From Pseudoclavibacter sp. RFBB5 (lineage in GTDB: Bacteria; Actinomycetota; Actinomycetes; Actinomycetales; Microbacteriaceae), in contig NZ_PSTZ01000007.1 in assembly GCF_002931555.1 (NCBI RefSeq), positions 372,001-436,000 on the forward strand: DNA of 64,000 nt, read 5' to 3'. The translations under genes and the position numbers were made by a program. The notes below the pieces were generated by a model that ran no database searches, was not told the DNA's origin, and saw only the letters and a program-made list of their open reading frames with translations. Shown here piece by piece: positions 40,323 to 48,699 of this stretch (positions are counted from its first letter, which is position 1; every line of letters starts with the position of its first letter).

Positions 40323-41930
40323 CTAGTTCATCGTGATGAGATCGAAGTAGTCGGGCGTCCAGTGATCCTCCACCCCATCGGGCATGATGAGCACCCGCTC
40401 GGGGTTGAGCGCCTCGACAGCGCCCTCGTCGTGGCTGACCAACACGACTGAGCCCTCGTAGTGCGCGAGCGCGTCCAGGATCTGCTCACGGCTCATCGGG
40501 TCGAGGTTGTTCGTCGGTTCGTCGAGGAGCAGGACGTTGGCACTGGAAACCACGAGCATCGCCAGCGCGAGTCGCGTCTTCTCACCGCCCGAGAGCACCC
40601 CAGCCGGCTTGTGCACGTCATCCCCGGAGAAGAGGAAGGAGCCGAGTACCTTGCGCGCCTCGGTCTCCGTGAGGTGGCTCGAGACGCTCACCATGTTCTG
40701 GAGGACGCTGCGGGCGACATCCAGCGTCTCGTGCTCCTGGGCGTAGTAGCCGATCTTGAGGCCGTGGCCCGGCTCGAGCGCGCCCGTGTCCGGCTCATCG
40801 ACGCCGGCGAGCATACGCAGAAGGGTCGTCTTGCCCGCACCATTGAGCCCGAGGATCACGACGCGTGAACCTCGGTCGATGGCGAGGTCGACCGCGGTGA
40901 AGATCTCGAGCGATCCGTAGGACTTCGAGAGATTCGATGCCCGCAGCGGGGTCTTGCCGCAGGCCGCGGGAGTCGGGAAGCGCAGCTTCGCCACCCGGTC
41001 GGCGACGCGGACCTCCTCGAGACCCGAGAGCATCTTCTCCGCACGACGCGCCATCTGGTGGGCCGCGGTGGCCTTCGTCGCCTTGGCACCGAACTTGGCG
41101 GCCTGCTGCTGCAGCACGGTCGCCTTCTTCTCGATGTTGGCCCGCTCCTTCTTGCGGCGCTCCTGGTCAGCCTCACGCTGTCGCAGGTAGTGCTTCCAGC
41201 CCATGTTGTAGACGTCGATGACCTGGCGGTTCGCGTCGAGGTAGAACACGCGGTTGACGGTGTCGCCGACGAGTTCGACGTCGTGGGAGATCACGATGAG
41301 CCCGCCGGCATATCCCTTGAGGAACTCCCGCAGCCAGATGACCGAGTCGATGTCGAGGTGGTTCGTCGGCTCATCGAGCAGCATCGTCTCCGCGCCGGAG
41401 AACAGGATCCGGGCGAGTTCGATGCGACGACGCTGTCCACCCGAGAGCGTCTGCAGCTCCTGGTCGAGGATGCGGTCCGGCAGCTTGAGGTTGCTGGCGA
41501 TCGCCGCGGCCTCGGCCTCGGCCGCGTAGCCTCCGAGCGCCAGGAACCTGTCATCGAGGCGCGAGTACTTCTTCATCGCGGCCTCCTGCTCGGCAGGAGA
41601 CCCCTCCGCCATCGCGAGGGTCGCCTCGTCGATGCCGAGACGCAGTTCGCCGAGTCCTCTGGCGTCCAGGATGCGCGTGCGGGCCGTCTGCGTCGGGTCG
41701 CCGCTCCGCGGGTCCTGCGGGAGGTAGCCGATCTCGCCTCGGCGTTCGATCTTCCCTGCCGTCGGGAGGGTGTCCCCCGCCAGGATCTTCGTCAGCGTCG
41801 TCTTGCCCGCGCCGTTGCGACCGACGAGGCCGATCTTGTCGCCAGCGGCAACACGAAAGTTGACTCCCGACATGAGGGTGCGGGCACCCATGGTGATTTC
41901 GAGGTCATGTACGGCGAGCAAGAAGAGCAT
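40323..41930 (-). CDS. ABC-F family ATP-binding protein
   Basis: A 535-residue soluble twin-ATPase of the ABC-F group, which act on ribosomes as translation factors or antibiotic-resistance proteins. The first Walker A is GRNGAGKTTL near 36-45 and the first signature LSGGQRRRI near 152. A linker of about 80 residues, rich in Lys/Arg/Gln, lies about 240-325. The second Walker A is GLNGAGKTTL near 355-364 and the second signature LSGGEKTRL near 443. Which ABC-F subgroup it belongs to cannot be told. The ATG is chosen as the first Met before the conserved AVHDLEI; a TTG 9 bases further in is possible. Confidence 0.9.
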   Translation of the reverse strand: MLFLLAVHDLEITMGARTLMSGVNFRVAAGDKIGLVGRNGAGKTTLTKILAGDTLPTAGKIERRGEIGYLPQDPRSGDPTQTARTRILDARGLGELRLGIDEATLAMAEGSPAEQEAAMKKYSRLDDRFLALGGYAAEAEAAAIASNLKLPDRILDQELQTLSGGQRRRIELARILFSGAETMLLDEPTNHLDIDSVIWLREFLKGYAGGLIVISHDVELVGDTVNRVFYLDANRQVIDVYNMGWKHYLRQREADQERRKKERANIEKKATVLQQQAAKFGAKATKATAAHQMARRAEKMLSGLEEVRVADRVAKLRFPTPAACGKTPLRASNLSKSYGSLEIFTAVDLAIDRGSRVVILGLNGAGKTTLLRMLAGVDEPDTGALEPGHGLKIGYYAQEHETLDVARSVLQNMVSVSSHLTETEARKVLGSFLFSGDDVHKPAGVLSGGEKTRLALAMLVVSSANVLLLDEPTNNLDPMSREQILDALAHYEGSVVLVSHDEGAVEALNPERVLIMPDGVEDHWTPDYFDLITMN

Positions 41931-42030
41931 CCATTCGGTGGAGAGCGGGGCGAGCTGTGCAGTGCTGAGAGGCGGGTGTCGGGGCCACGCCGGGGTCGAC
42001 CGGGCTGGCCCCGTAGCCGACAACCTGCCC

Positions 42031-42036
42031 AGTCTA
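42031..42036 (-). promoter_or_regulatory. Candidate -10 box for the ABC-F gene
   Basis: TAGACT on the minus strand about 100 bases before the ABC-F start, just after the suf operon terminator. That leaves a leader of roughly 90 bases. Confidence 0.4.
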
Positions 42037-42048
42037 GACGAGACGCGA

Positions 42049-42074
42049 ATGAGCCCCGCCGAGGCGGGGCTCAT
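42049..42074 (-). terminator. Terminator of the suf operon
   Basis: A perfect 12-bp stem (ATGAGCCCCGCC and its complement) with a GA loop begins 17 bases past the sufT stop, before the ABC-F promoter. Confidence 0.8.
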
Positions 42075-42090
42075 CACGGTCAGACGTGGG

Positions 42091-42423
42091 TCAGATGTTG
42101 AACCCGAGCGCGCGCATCATGTCGCGCCCGTCGTCGGTGATCTTCTCAGGACCCCACGGCGGCATCCAGACCCAGTTGATGACGAACCGCTCGACTTGGC
42201 CGTCGAGCGCCTGCGCGGTGTCGGCCTCGATGACGTCAGTCAGCGGGCAACCTGCGGAGGTGAGCGTCATCGAGATGACCAGCGCGTCGGAGTCGTCGTC
42301 CCAGTTCAGGTCGTAGATGAGGCCGAGGTCGACGATGTTGACGCCGAGCTCTGGGTCCACGACCTCTTTGAGCGCCTCTTCGATCTCGTCGTAGCGTGTC
42401 GCTTCGAGTGTCGTCAGTGCCAT
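42091..42423 (-). CDS. sufT: SufT/MIP18-family Fe-S assembly protein
   Basis: A 110-residue DUF59 protein that helps mature or transfer Fe-S clusters. The core VVDPELGVNIVDLGLIYDL, the conserved cysteine Cys59 (TSAGCPLTD) and WMPPWGPEKIT near the C-terminus are characteristic. It is the last gene of the suf operon, 9 bases after sufC. The usual sufS-sufU pair between sufC and sufT is missing here. Confidence 0.93.
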   Translation of the reverse strand: MALTTLEATRYDEIEEALKEVVDPELGVNIVDLGLIYDLNWDDDSDALVISMTLTSAGCPLTDVIEADTAQALDGQVERFVINWVWMPPWGPEKITDDGRDMMRALGFNI

Positions 42424-42432
42424 GGCGTGATC

Positions 42433-43197
42433 CTACGCCTCGACCTGCTGCACGAGGTAGCGGTCGTAGCCCTCGTTCTCGAGGCGGTCGGCGAGCTCGG
42501 GTCCGCCCTGGTCAGCGACCTTGCCCGCGACGAAGACGTGCACGAAGTCCGGCTTGATGTAGCGCAGGATGCGCGTGTAGTGGGTGATGAGGAGCACGCC
42601 GAGGCCGGTGTTCTCCTTGACGCGATTGACGCCCTCGGACACGATGCGGAGCGCATCCACGTCGAGGCCGGAGTCGGTCTCGTCGAGCACGGCGAACTTC
42701 GGCTTGAGAAGCTCGAGCTGGAGGATCTCGTTGCGCTTCTTCTCACCACCGGAGAAGCCCTCGTTGACGTTACGCTCGGAGAAGACCGGGTCCATGCGCA
42801 GTGCAGACATGGAGGACTTGACCTCCTTCAGCCACGGGCGCAGGGGCGGGGCCTCACCGGAGACGGCGGTCTTCGCGGTGCGCAGGAAGTTCGCGACCGT
42901 CACGCCGGGGATCTCGACGGGGTACTGCATGGCGAGGAAGAGGCCGGCCTTCGCCCGCTCGTCGACGGACATCTCGAGGACATCCTCGCCGTCGAGCGTG
43001 ATCGAGCCGCTCGTCACCTCGTACTTGGGGTGGCCCGCGATCGTGTACGCGAGCGTCGACTTGCCTGAGCCGTTCGGGCCCATGATGGCGTGGATCTCGC
43101 CCTGGTTGATCGTCAGGTCGACACCGCGGAGGATTTCCTTGGTGCCCTGGTCGGTCTCGACCGTGACGTGGAGGTCGGATATCTGCAGCGTGGACAT
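42433..43197 (-). CDS. sufC: Fe-S assembly ATPase SufC
   Basis: A 254-residue ABC ATPase of the SufBCD scaffold. Walker A is GPNGSGKST at 40-48, the signature [10 protein letters not shown] near 148, Walker [14 protein letters not shown] near 170 and the switch His in LLITHY near 205. It powers conformational change of SufB-SufD during cluster assembly. It lies directly after the Rieske ferredoxin gene with 3 bases between. Confidence 0.97.
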   Translation of the reverse strand: MSTLQISDLHVTVETDQGTKEILRGVDLTINQGEIHAIMGPNGSGKSTLAYTIAGHPKYEVTSGSITLDGEDVLEMSVDERAKAGLFLAMQYPVEIPGVTVANFLRTAKTAVSGEAPPLRPWLKEVKSSMSALRMDPVFSERNVNEGFSGGEKKRNEILQLELLKPKFAVLDETDSGLDVDALRIVSEGVNRVKENTGLGVLLITHYTRILRYIKPDFVHVFVAGKVADQGGPELADRLENEGYDRYLVQQVEA

Positions 43198-43200
43198 GTG

Positions 43201-43533
43201 CTAGCTCTTCTCCTCGAAGATTGGAGTGGGGTCGATGTAGATGTCGCCCTCTTGCACCTGGATGCGGTACACGGGCACTGGTTCGTAGGCGGGGAGGGTG
43301 CGTGGCCACCCGGTCTTGAGCGAGAACTGGGAGCCGTGCGCCCAGCATTCGATCGAGTCGTCCTCCACGAAGCCCTCGGCAAGCGAGATGTCTCCGTGCG
43401 AGCATCGGTCCCCGAGAGCGAAGAGCTCACCGGCCGAGTCCCGGACGACGCAGATGGCCTGTCCCTCGATCTCGAAGCGCTGCGGCGCCTCGACCTTCAC
43501 GTCGTCTGCGGCGCAGAGACGCACCGAGGTCAT
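43201..43533 (-). CDS. Rieske-type [2Fe-2S] ferredoxin within the suf operon
   Basis: A 110-residue Rieske protein of the dioxygenase-ferredoxin type. Cluster ligands are Cys44-x-His46 and Cys63-x2-His66 (CSHGD and CWAHG). It may deliver electrons for cluster assembly or be a client. Its ATG overlaps the sufD stop (ATGA) and sufC follows after 3 bases, so its expression is tied to SufBCD. This insertion between sufD and sufC is seen in many actinobacteria. Confidence 0.93.
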   Translation of the reverse strand: MTSVRLCAADDVKVEAPQRFEIEGQAICVVRDSAGELFALGDRCSHGDISLAEGFVEDDSIECWAHGSQFSLKTGWPRTLPAYEPVPVYRIQVQEGDIYIDPTPIFEEKS

Positions 43534-44735
43534 CGCTCTGCGACGAGCAGAGGACTTGCGCCCTCGTTGAGCTCGCGTTCGAGCGCGTCCCGAAGATGGG
43601 TTGCGATCTCCTCGTTCCCGATCTGCTGGACGATCTCGTTGAGGAAGCCGTGCACCACGAGGCGACGGCTCATGGCCTCGGAGATGCCGCGGCTCATCAG
43701 GTAGAAGAGCTGCTCGTCGTCGAAGCGACCAGTCGCGGACGCGTGACCCGCGCCCTCGATGTCGCCGGTCTCGATCTCGAGGTTCGGAACCGAGTCGGCG
43801 CGCGTCCCCTCCGAGAGGACGAGGTTGCGGTTCTGCTCGTAGGAGTCGGTGCCGGGCGCGTTGCGGCGGATGAGCACGTCGCCGATCCAGACGGCGCGCG
43901 CGCCCTCGCCCTGCAGCGCACCCTTGTAGTTGACACGGCTGCGCGTGTGTGGCGCATTGTGGTCGACGAAGACCTGGTGCTCGAGGTGCTGGCCGGCGTC
44001 GGAGTAGTAGAGCCCGTAGAGCTCGCCATCCGCGCCCTGCGCATTGAGCTGGAGCGTCGGGTTGAGCCGCACGATGCCACCGCCGAGCGAGACCACGATG
44101 TGCTTGATGAACGCGTCGCGCCCCACCGACAGGAAGTGCGTGGAGAGGTGCTGCGCGGAGTCCTCCCATTCCTGCATGGAGACGACCGTGACGTTCGCGC
44201 CGTCGCCGACGAGGATCTCGACGTTCTCGGCGACCGTCGCCTCGCCGGTGTGGCGGAGGATGATGAGGCCCCTGGCGTGCGGCTTGATGTCGATCACGAC
44301 GTGGGCCGCGAGTGCGGCGTCGCCGAAGCCCTTGCGGTCGAGGACGAACTGCTTGTCGTCTTCGCCCGACACCTCGACGAGGAGCGCCTCTTCGAAGTTC
44401 GTCCAGGCGTTGGCGGAGGCGCGGTCCTCTGGCTTTCCTGCGGAGCCGATGCGCGCATCCGAACGAGGGATCCAGCTCACCGAGACGCCCTCGGTCTCCG
44501 AGAAGTCGAGCTCGGAGCGGGTTCCGGTGAGCGTGCCGTTGATGAGCGCGTCGAGCTTCGCGACGGGAGTGTACTTCCACTCGATCTCGCGGCCGCTGAG
44601 CGGTGCGAAGTCGGCGAAGTCGAAGGAGGTGAAGCGCTCCGACCTCGTCTGTACCGGCACCTCGGAGCCGGGCCCATGGCTGTGCTTGTTGAGACCGAGC
44701 GGGTTGATCTGCTCGCTCGTCACCTGCGTCGTCAT
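43530..44735 (-). CDS. sufD: Fe-S assembly protein SufD
   Basis: A 401-residue scaffold partner of SufB. It has the typical right-handed beta-helix (about 100-330, with VTVVSMQEWEDSAQHLSTH and the HNAPHTRSRVNYKGAL region) and the C-terminal helical part ([23 protein letters not shown]). The start follows the sufB stop directly with no gap. Confidence 0.95.
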   Translation of the reverse strand: MTTQVTSEQINPLGLNKHSHGPGSEVPVQTRSERFTSFDFADFAPLSGREIEWKYTPVAKLDALINGTLTGTRSELDFSETEGVSVSWIPRSDARIGSAGKPEDRASANAWTNFEEALLVEVSGEDDKQFVLDRKGFGDAALAAHVVIDIKPHARGLIILRHTGEATVAENVEILVGDGANVTVVSMQEWEDSAQHLSTHFLSVGRDAFIKHIVVSLGGGIVRLNPTLQLNAQGADGELYGLYYSDAGQHLEHQVFVDHNAPHTRSRVNYKGALQGEGARAVWIGDVLIRRNAPGTDSYEQNRNLVLSEGTRADSVPNLEIETGDIEGAGHASATGRFDDEQLFYLMSRGISEAMSRRLVVHGFLNEIVQQIGNEEIATHLRDALERELNEGASPLLVAER

Positions 44736-46154
44736 CTAGCCGACCGATCCTTCCATGCTCATCTCGATGAGCTTGTTGAGTTCCAGCGCGTACTCCATCG
44801 GCAGCTCGCGAGCGATGGGCTCGATGAAGCCGCGAACGATCATGGCCATGGCCTCGGTCTCCGGGAGTCCGCGGCTCATGAGGTAGAAGAGCTGCTCCTC
44901 CGACACCTTCGTGACGGTGGCCTCGTGGCCGAGCTGCACGTCGTCGACCCGGATGTCGATCGCGGGGTACGTGTCAGAACGGGACTGCGTATCGACGAGC
45001 AGCGCGTCGCAGACGACGCTGTTCGATGAGTGGTGAGCCTTGGCATCGATGCGGACCTCGCCTCGGTAGCCGGCTCGTCCCCCACCCCTCGCGATCGACT
45101 TCGACGTGATCGACGACTGCGTGTACGGAGCCATGTGGATCATCTTGGCGCCGGCGTCCTGGTGCTGGCCGGGACCCGCGAAGGCCACGGACATGGTCTC
45201 GCCCTTGGCGTGCTCGCCGACCAGGTAGATCGACGGGTACTTCATGGTGACCTTCGAGCCGATGTTGCCATCGACCCACTCCATCGTCGCGCCCTCTTCG
45301 GCGATCGCACGCTTCGTGACGAGGTTGTAGACGTTGTTCGACCAGTTCTGGATCGTCGTGTAGCGAACGCGGGCGTTCTTCTTCACGATGATCTCGACAA
45401 CCGCAGAGTGCAGGGAGTCGGACTTGTAGATGGGAGCCGTGCAGCCCTCGATGTAGTGGACGTAGCTGCCCTCATCGGCGATGATCAGCGTCCGCTCGAA
45501 CTGACCCATGTTCTCAGTGTTGATGCGGAAGTAGGCCTGCAGCGGGATCTCGACGTGCACGCCCTTCGGCACGTAGACGAACGAGCCGCCCGACCAGACG
45601 GCCGTGTTCAGGGCCGCGAACTTGTTGTCCCCGGAGGGGATGACGGTGCCGAAGTACTCCTCGAAGAACTCCGGGTGCTCGCGGAGCGCCGTGTCGGTGT
45701 CCATGAAGATGACACCCTGCTTCTCGAGCTCCTCGTTGATCTGGTGGTAGACCACCTCGGACTCGTACTGAGCCGCAACGCCGGCGACGAGGCGCTGACG
45801 CTCTGCGTCGGGGATGCCGAGCTTCTCGTAGGTGCTCTTGATGTCCTCGGGCAGGTCCTCCCACGTCTGGGCCTGCTTCTCCGTCGACCGCACGAAGTAC
45901 TTGATGTTGTCGAAGTCGATGCCGGAGAGGTCTGCACCCCAGTTCGGCATCGGCTTCCGCTCGAACATCTTGTAGCCCTTGAGGCGCGTCTTGAGCATCC
46001 ACTCAGGCTCGTCTTTCAGGCGCGAGATGTCGGCGACGACGGCATCGTTGATGCCTCGCTTCGCGGACGATCCCGCAACGTCGGAGTCTGCCCAGCCGAA
46101 CTCATAGCGGCCGAGGCCCTCGAGTTCTGGGCGATCGATCAGGACATCTGACAT
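44736..46154 (-). CDS. sufB: Fe-S assembly protein SufB
   Basis: A 472-residue core scaffold of the SUF Fe-S machine. Marks include [16 protein letters not shown] near 72-87, [18 protein letters not shown] near 146, [13 protein letters not shown] near 235-247 with a candidate sulfur-accepting Cys, and the C-terminal [22 protein letters not shown]. The ATG is preferred over an upstream in-frame start because of GAGG six bases ahead and the family N-terminus. It is the first gene of the operon and no sufR repressor lies upstream. Confidence 0.97.
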   Translation of the reverse strand: MSDVLIDRPELEGLGRYEFGWADSDVAGSSAKRGINDAVVADISRLKDEPEWMLKTRLKGYKMFERKPMPNWGADLSGIDFDNIKYFVRSTEKQAQTWEDLPEDIKSTYEKLGIPDAERQRLVAGVAAQYESEVVYHQINEELEKQGVIFMDTDTALREHPEFFEEYFGTVIPSGDNKFAALNTAVWSGGSFVYVPKGVHVEIPLQAYFRINTENMGQFERTLIIADEGSYVHYIEGCTAPIYKSDSLHSAVVEIIVKKNARVRYTTIQNWSNNVYNLVTKRAIAEEGATMEWVDGNIGSKVTMKYPSIYLVGEHAKGETMSVAFAGPGQHQDAGAKMIHMAPYTQSSITSKSIARGGGRAGYRGEVRIDAKAHHSSNSVVCDALLVDTQSRSDTYPAIDIRVDDVQLGHEATVTKVSEEQLFYLMSRGLPETEAMAMIVRGFIEPIARELPMEYALELNKLIEMSMEGSVG

Positions 46155-46302
46155 GTCTGCCTCGTCTCTCTCATCTCTGAAGTCGTTGTGCACGTGCGGG
46201 CGCTCGCCCGGCTTCACGCCGGCGTTCGTCTCGCATGTGGGTCTACGGCCGGTGGGCCCGCGGTCGCTCGGGAAGACGGCGTGCGTCTACCTCTCGTAGA
46301 AT

Positions 46303-46328
46303 GGAACCCGCGAAGGGCCTCCATTGTT
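46303..46328 (+). promoter_or_regulatory. Candidate ECF-type promoter before ctaA
   Basis: GGAAC at 46303-46307, 18 bases, GTT at 46326-46328. It resembles the SigR/SigH consensus and lies about 90 bases before ctaA in the sufB-ctaA divergent spacer. Two vegetative-like -10 boxes (TAGAAT at 46297-46302, TATCCT at 46377-46382) are also present, so the true promoter is uncertain. Confidence 0.3.
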
Positions 46329-46415
46329 CCCTGCGCCGCGATTCGGGCACACGTCCCGAGCGAAGACAACACCTTCTATCCTACGCCAGACAAGCCAGGC
46401 GTCTGAAAGGAACTC

Positions 46416-47381
46416 GTGACCGCGCAAGTCGCTCCCGTCCGTCCCTCAGGAGCGGACGCCATCCGTGCGCGCCTGATGCCCAGCGGCATCACGCGCTACA
46501 CACGTTTCCTGGCGTGGGCGAGCCTGATCGCGAACATCGCCATCGTCGGCACGGGCGGGCTCGTCCGACTCACCGGTTCGGGCCTCGGCTGTCCCACGTG
46601 GCCGTACTGCACGGACGAATCGCTCATCAACACGCCCGAGATGGGCATCCACGGTGTCATCGAGTTCGGGAACCGTCTGCTGACGTTCATCCTGTGCGTC
46701 ATCGCCCTCCTGCTGTTCCTGGCGGTCCTGAGGGTGCGCCCGCGCGGCATGCGCCTCGCCGTTCCGGCCTTCTCGATCGGCGTGCTGATCATCGTCCAGG
46801 CGATCGTCGGCGGCATCACCGTGCTCACCGGCCTCAACCCGGACATCGTGGGCCTCCACTTCCTCATCTCCGGCCTCATCGTGGCGATCGCCGCCGTCCT
46901 GCTCTTCCGGGTGCGACGCGGCGAGCCGGTCCCCGAGGTCGGAACGCGACTCGACGTCAGCCGGGCGGGTCTCGTGCTCACGCTCGCGGTCGTGGTCAAC
47001 GTGTGGGTCTGGGTGACGGTGTTCGTCGGCGCGCTGACCACGGGATCCGGTCCGCACGCGGGAGACTCGGCCGCCTCGAGGAACGGGCTCGATCCCGTCG
47101 TCATGCAGCACGTCCACTCCTGGCCCGCGTACATCCTGCTGGCCTGCTCCCTCGCGTTCGCCGTTCTGGCCGCGGTGCGGAGGTTCCCGGCCACCCGCAA
47201 GGTCTCGCTGGGCCTGCTCGCGCTCATCGTCGCGCAGGCGGGCGTCGGCATCTGGCAGGCACGCACAGGCCTTCCCATCACCCTCGTGATCGTGCACATG
47301 GTGCTCTCGGTCACGACCATCGCTGTCGCCACGACCGCGGTGGCGACCATCCGCCGCGAAGGACGCCCGCAACGCGCCTGA
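46416..47381 (+). CDS. ctaA: Heme A synthase CtaA
   Basis: A 321-residue polytopic membrane protein that oxidises heme O to heme A for cytochrome aa3. Eight helices are predicted. GTGGLVRLTGSGLGCPTWPYC near 45-65 holds the conserved loop with a Cys pair region, and heme-ligand His residues lie in GIHGVIEFGNR near 78, LHFLISG near 147, QHVHSWP near 230 and IVHMVLS near 289. The GTG start follows AAGGAA. It converges with ctaB, the preceding pathway step. Confidence 0.95.
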   Translation: MTAQVAPVRPSGADAIRARLMPSGITRYTRFLAWASLIANIAIVGTGGLVRLTGSGLGCPTWPYCTDESLINTPEMGIHGVIEFGNRLLTFILCVIALLLFLAVLRVRPRGMRLAVPAFSIGVLIIVQAIVGGITVLTGLNPDIVGLHFLISGLIVAIAAVLLFRVRRGEPVPEVGTRLDVSRAGLVLTLAVVVNVWVWVTVFVGALTTGSGPHAGDSAASRNGLDPVVMQHVHSWPAYILLACSLAFAVLAAVRRFPATRKVSLGLLALIVAQAGVGIWQARTGLPITLVIVHMVLSVTTIAVATTAVATIRREGRPQRA

Positions 47382-47406
47382 CCTCGCCGGCTTCGAGCCG
47401 AGTGCA

Positions 47407-47446
47407 GAGAAGCCCCGACGAGACCGTGTCTCGCCGGGGCTTTCTC
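47407..47446 (+). terminator. Terminator of ctaA
   Basis: A GAGAAGCCCCGACGAGAC arm pairs with its near complement ending GGGGCTTTCTC, with one mismatch and one bulge. It begins 25 bases past the ctaA stop. Confidence 0.75.
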
Positions 47447-47495
47447 GTTCAGAAGACGGTGGGCCTGCAGCTCGGGGAGAAGCGGGAACAGCGAA

Positions 47496-47531
47496 ATCGG
47501 CCCGGCGGGAGGGATGCTCCGCCGGGCCGAT
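47496..47531 (-). terminator. Terminator of ctaB
   Basis: A perfect 13-bp stem (ATCGGCCCGGCGG and its complement) with a 10-base loop begins 21 bases past the ctaB stop. Confidence 0.78.
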
Positions 47532-47552
47532 CTCAATGGCTGCTGCCCCGCA

Positions 47553-48479
47553 CTAGGAGATCAGCGGGTCGATGCCGACTGCCACGAAGACGAGCGTGAG
47601 GTACGTGATGGAGAGGTGGAAGACCTTCATCGGCTTCCCGCCCTTGCCCGTGATGGTGCGGTAATAGAGCACGTGCGCCTCGTAGAGGAACCACGCACCC
47701 GACAGCACAGCGACGGACGTGTACAGCCAGCCCATGCCCGCAATCGGGACGAGCAGGAGCGAGCAGATGACCGTCGCCCAGGCGTAGAGCACGGTCTGCA
47801 GCGAGACCGACAGCTCCCCCTCGGTGACCGACAGCATCGGGACGCTCGCCTTCGCGTAGTCGTCGCGGTACTTCACGGAGAGCGGCCAGTAGTGGGCCGG
47901 GGTCCAGAGGAAGATGATGGCGAACAGCACGAACGGCGCCCAGCTGAGGGAGTTCGTGACGCCGGCCCAGCCGATGAGGACGGGCATGCAGCCCGCGACG
48001 CCGCCCCAGATGATGTTCTGCTCGGTGCGGCGCTTGAGCACGATCGTGTAGAAGACGACGTACAGCAGGATGGCGCCGACGGAGAGCGCCGCAGTCAGCG
48101 GGTTGGCGACAAGCCACAGCACGACCGTTGACAGGATGCCGAGGGCGAACGCGAAGACGAGAGCCTCGCGGTCTGTCAGCTCCCCCGTCACCAGCGGGCG
48201 CTTGGCGGTGCGCTTCATCAGGCGATCGATGTCGCGGTCGATGTAGCAGTTGAAGGCGTTTGCGCTGCCTGCGGACATGGCGCCGCCCAGGACGACCCCG
48301 AGGACGAGCCACAGGTTCGGCACGCCGCCCTGCGCCAGGAACATCGTCGGCACCGTCGTGATGAGGAGGAGCTCGATGATGCGCGGCTTCGTCAGCGCCA
48401 GGTAGGCCTTCGCCTTGCGCCCCAACGTCGCTCGCTGCGGGGGTGCGACAGCCACTAGTTCATCGACAGACAAAGCCAC
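47553..48479 (-). CDS. ctaB: Protoheme IX farnesyltransferase (heme O synthase) CtaB
   Basis: A 308-residue UbiA-family membrane prenyltransferase attaching farnesyl to heme B. The first Asp-rich motif is [22 protein letters not shown] near 75-95, the second loop [13 protein letters not shown] near 205, and nine helices are predicted. The GTG at 48479 is chosen because GAGGA lies just upstream; a TTG 3 bases earlier is possible. A good -10 box (TAGAAT) lies at 48510-48515. CtaA downstream uses its product. Confidence 0.95.
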   Translation of the reverse strand: MALSVDELVAVAPPQRATLGRKAKAYLALTKPRIIELLLITTVPTMFLAQGGVPNLWLVLGVVLGGAMSAGSANAFNCYIDRDIDRLMKRTAKRPLVTGELTDREALVFAFALGILSTVVLWLVANPLTAALSVGAILLYVVFYTIVLKRRTEQNIIWGGVAGCMPVLIGWAGVTNSLSWAPFVLFAIIFLWTPAHYWPLSVKYRDDYAKASVPMLSVTEGELSVSLQTVLYAWATVICSLLLVPIAGMGWLYTSVAVLSGAWFLYEAHVLYYRTITGKGGKPMKVFHLSITYLTLVFVAVGIDPLIS

Positions 48480-48509
48480 CAAGTCCTCTTCGCTCGAAAT
48501 CTCCTGGCA

Positions 48510-48515
48510 ATTCTA
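48510..48515 (-). promoter_or_regulatory. Candidate -10 box for ctaB
   Basis: TAGAAT on the minus strand about 30 bases before the GTG start, with GAGGA between. Confidence 0.5.
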
Positions 48516-48656
48516 TCTGGTCCCGCCGAGAACGGCTCCCCATTCCGGGGCGTGCCAGCCGGTCACAGCTGCCGTCGCGGACCGTGAGGCCCGTCGCACG
48601 GAGAAACATGACCGAGAACTGGATGCCGTTCCTCCCGCGCGGACCCGACGTGGCGA

Positions 48657-48662
48657 TAGGCT
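48657..48662 (+). promoter_or_regulatory. Candidate -10 box for the tkt operon
   Basis: TAGGCT 37 bases before the tkt start. No -35 box is evident. Confidence 0.4.
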
Positions 48663-48699
48663 GTGAGGTGGCCCTTTCCCAACGACGACGGGACGCAGT

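Noticed and set aside
43201-44580. 459-codon open frame on the minus strand spanning sufD and the Rieske gene
   Set aside because: It shares the Rieske stop but runs through sufD in another frame with low-complexity Arg-rich sequence. The true Rieske start at 43533 overlaps the sufD stop; no fusion is supported.
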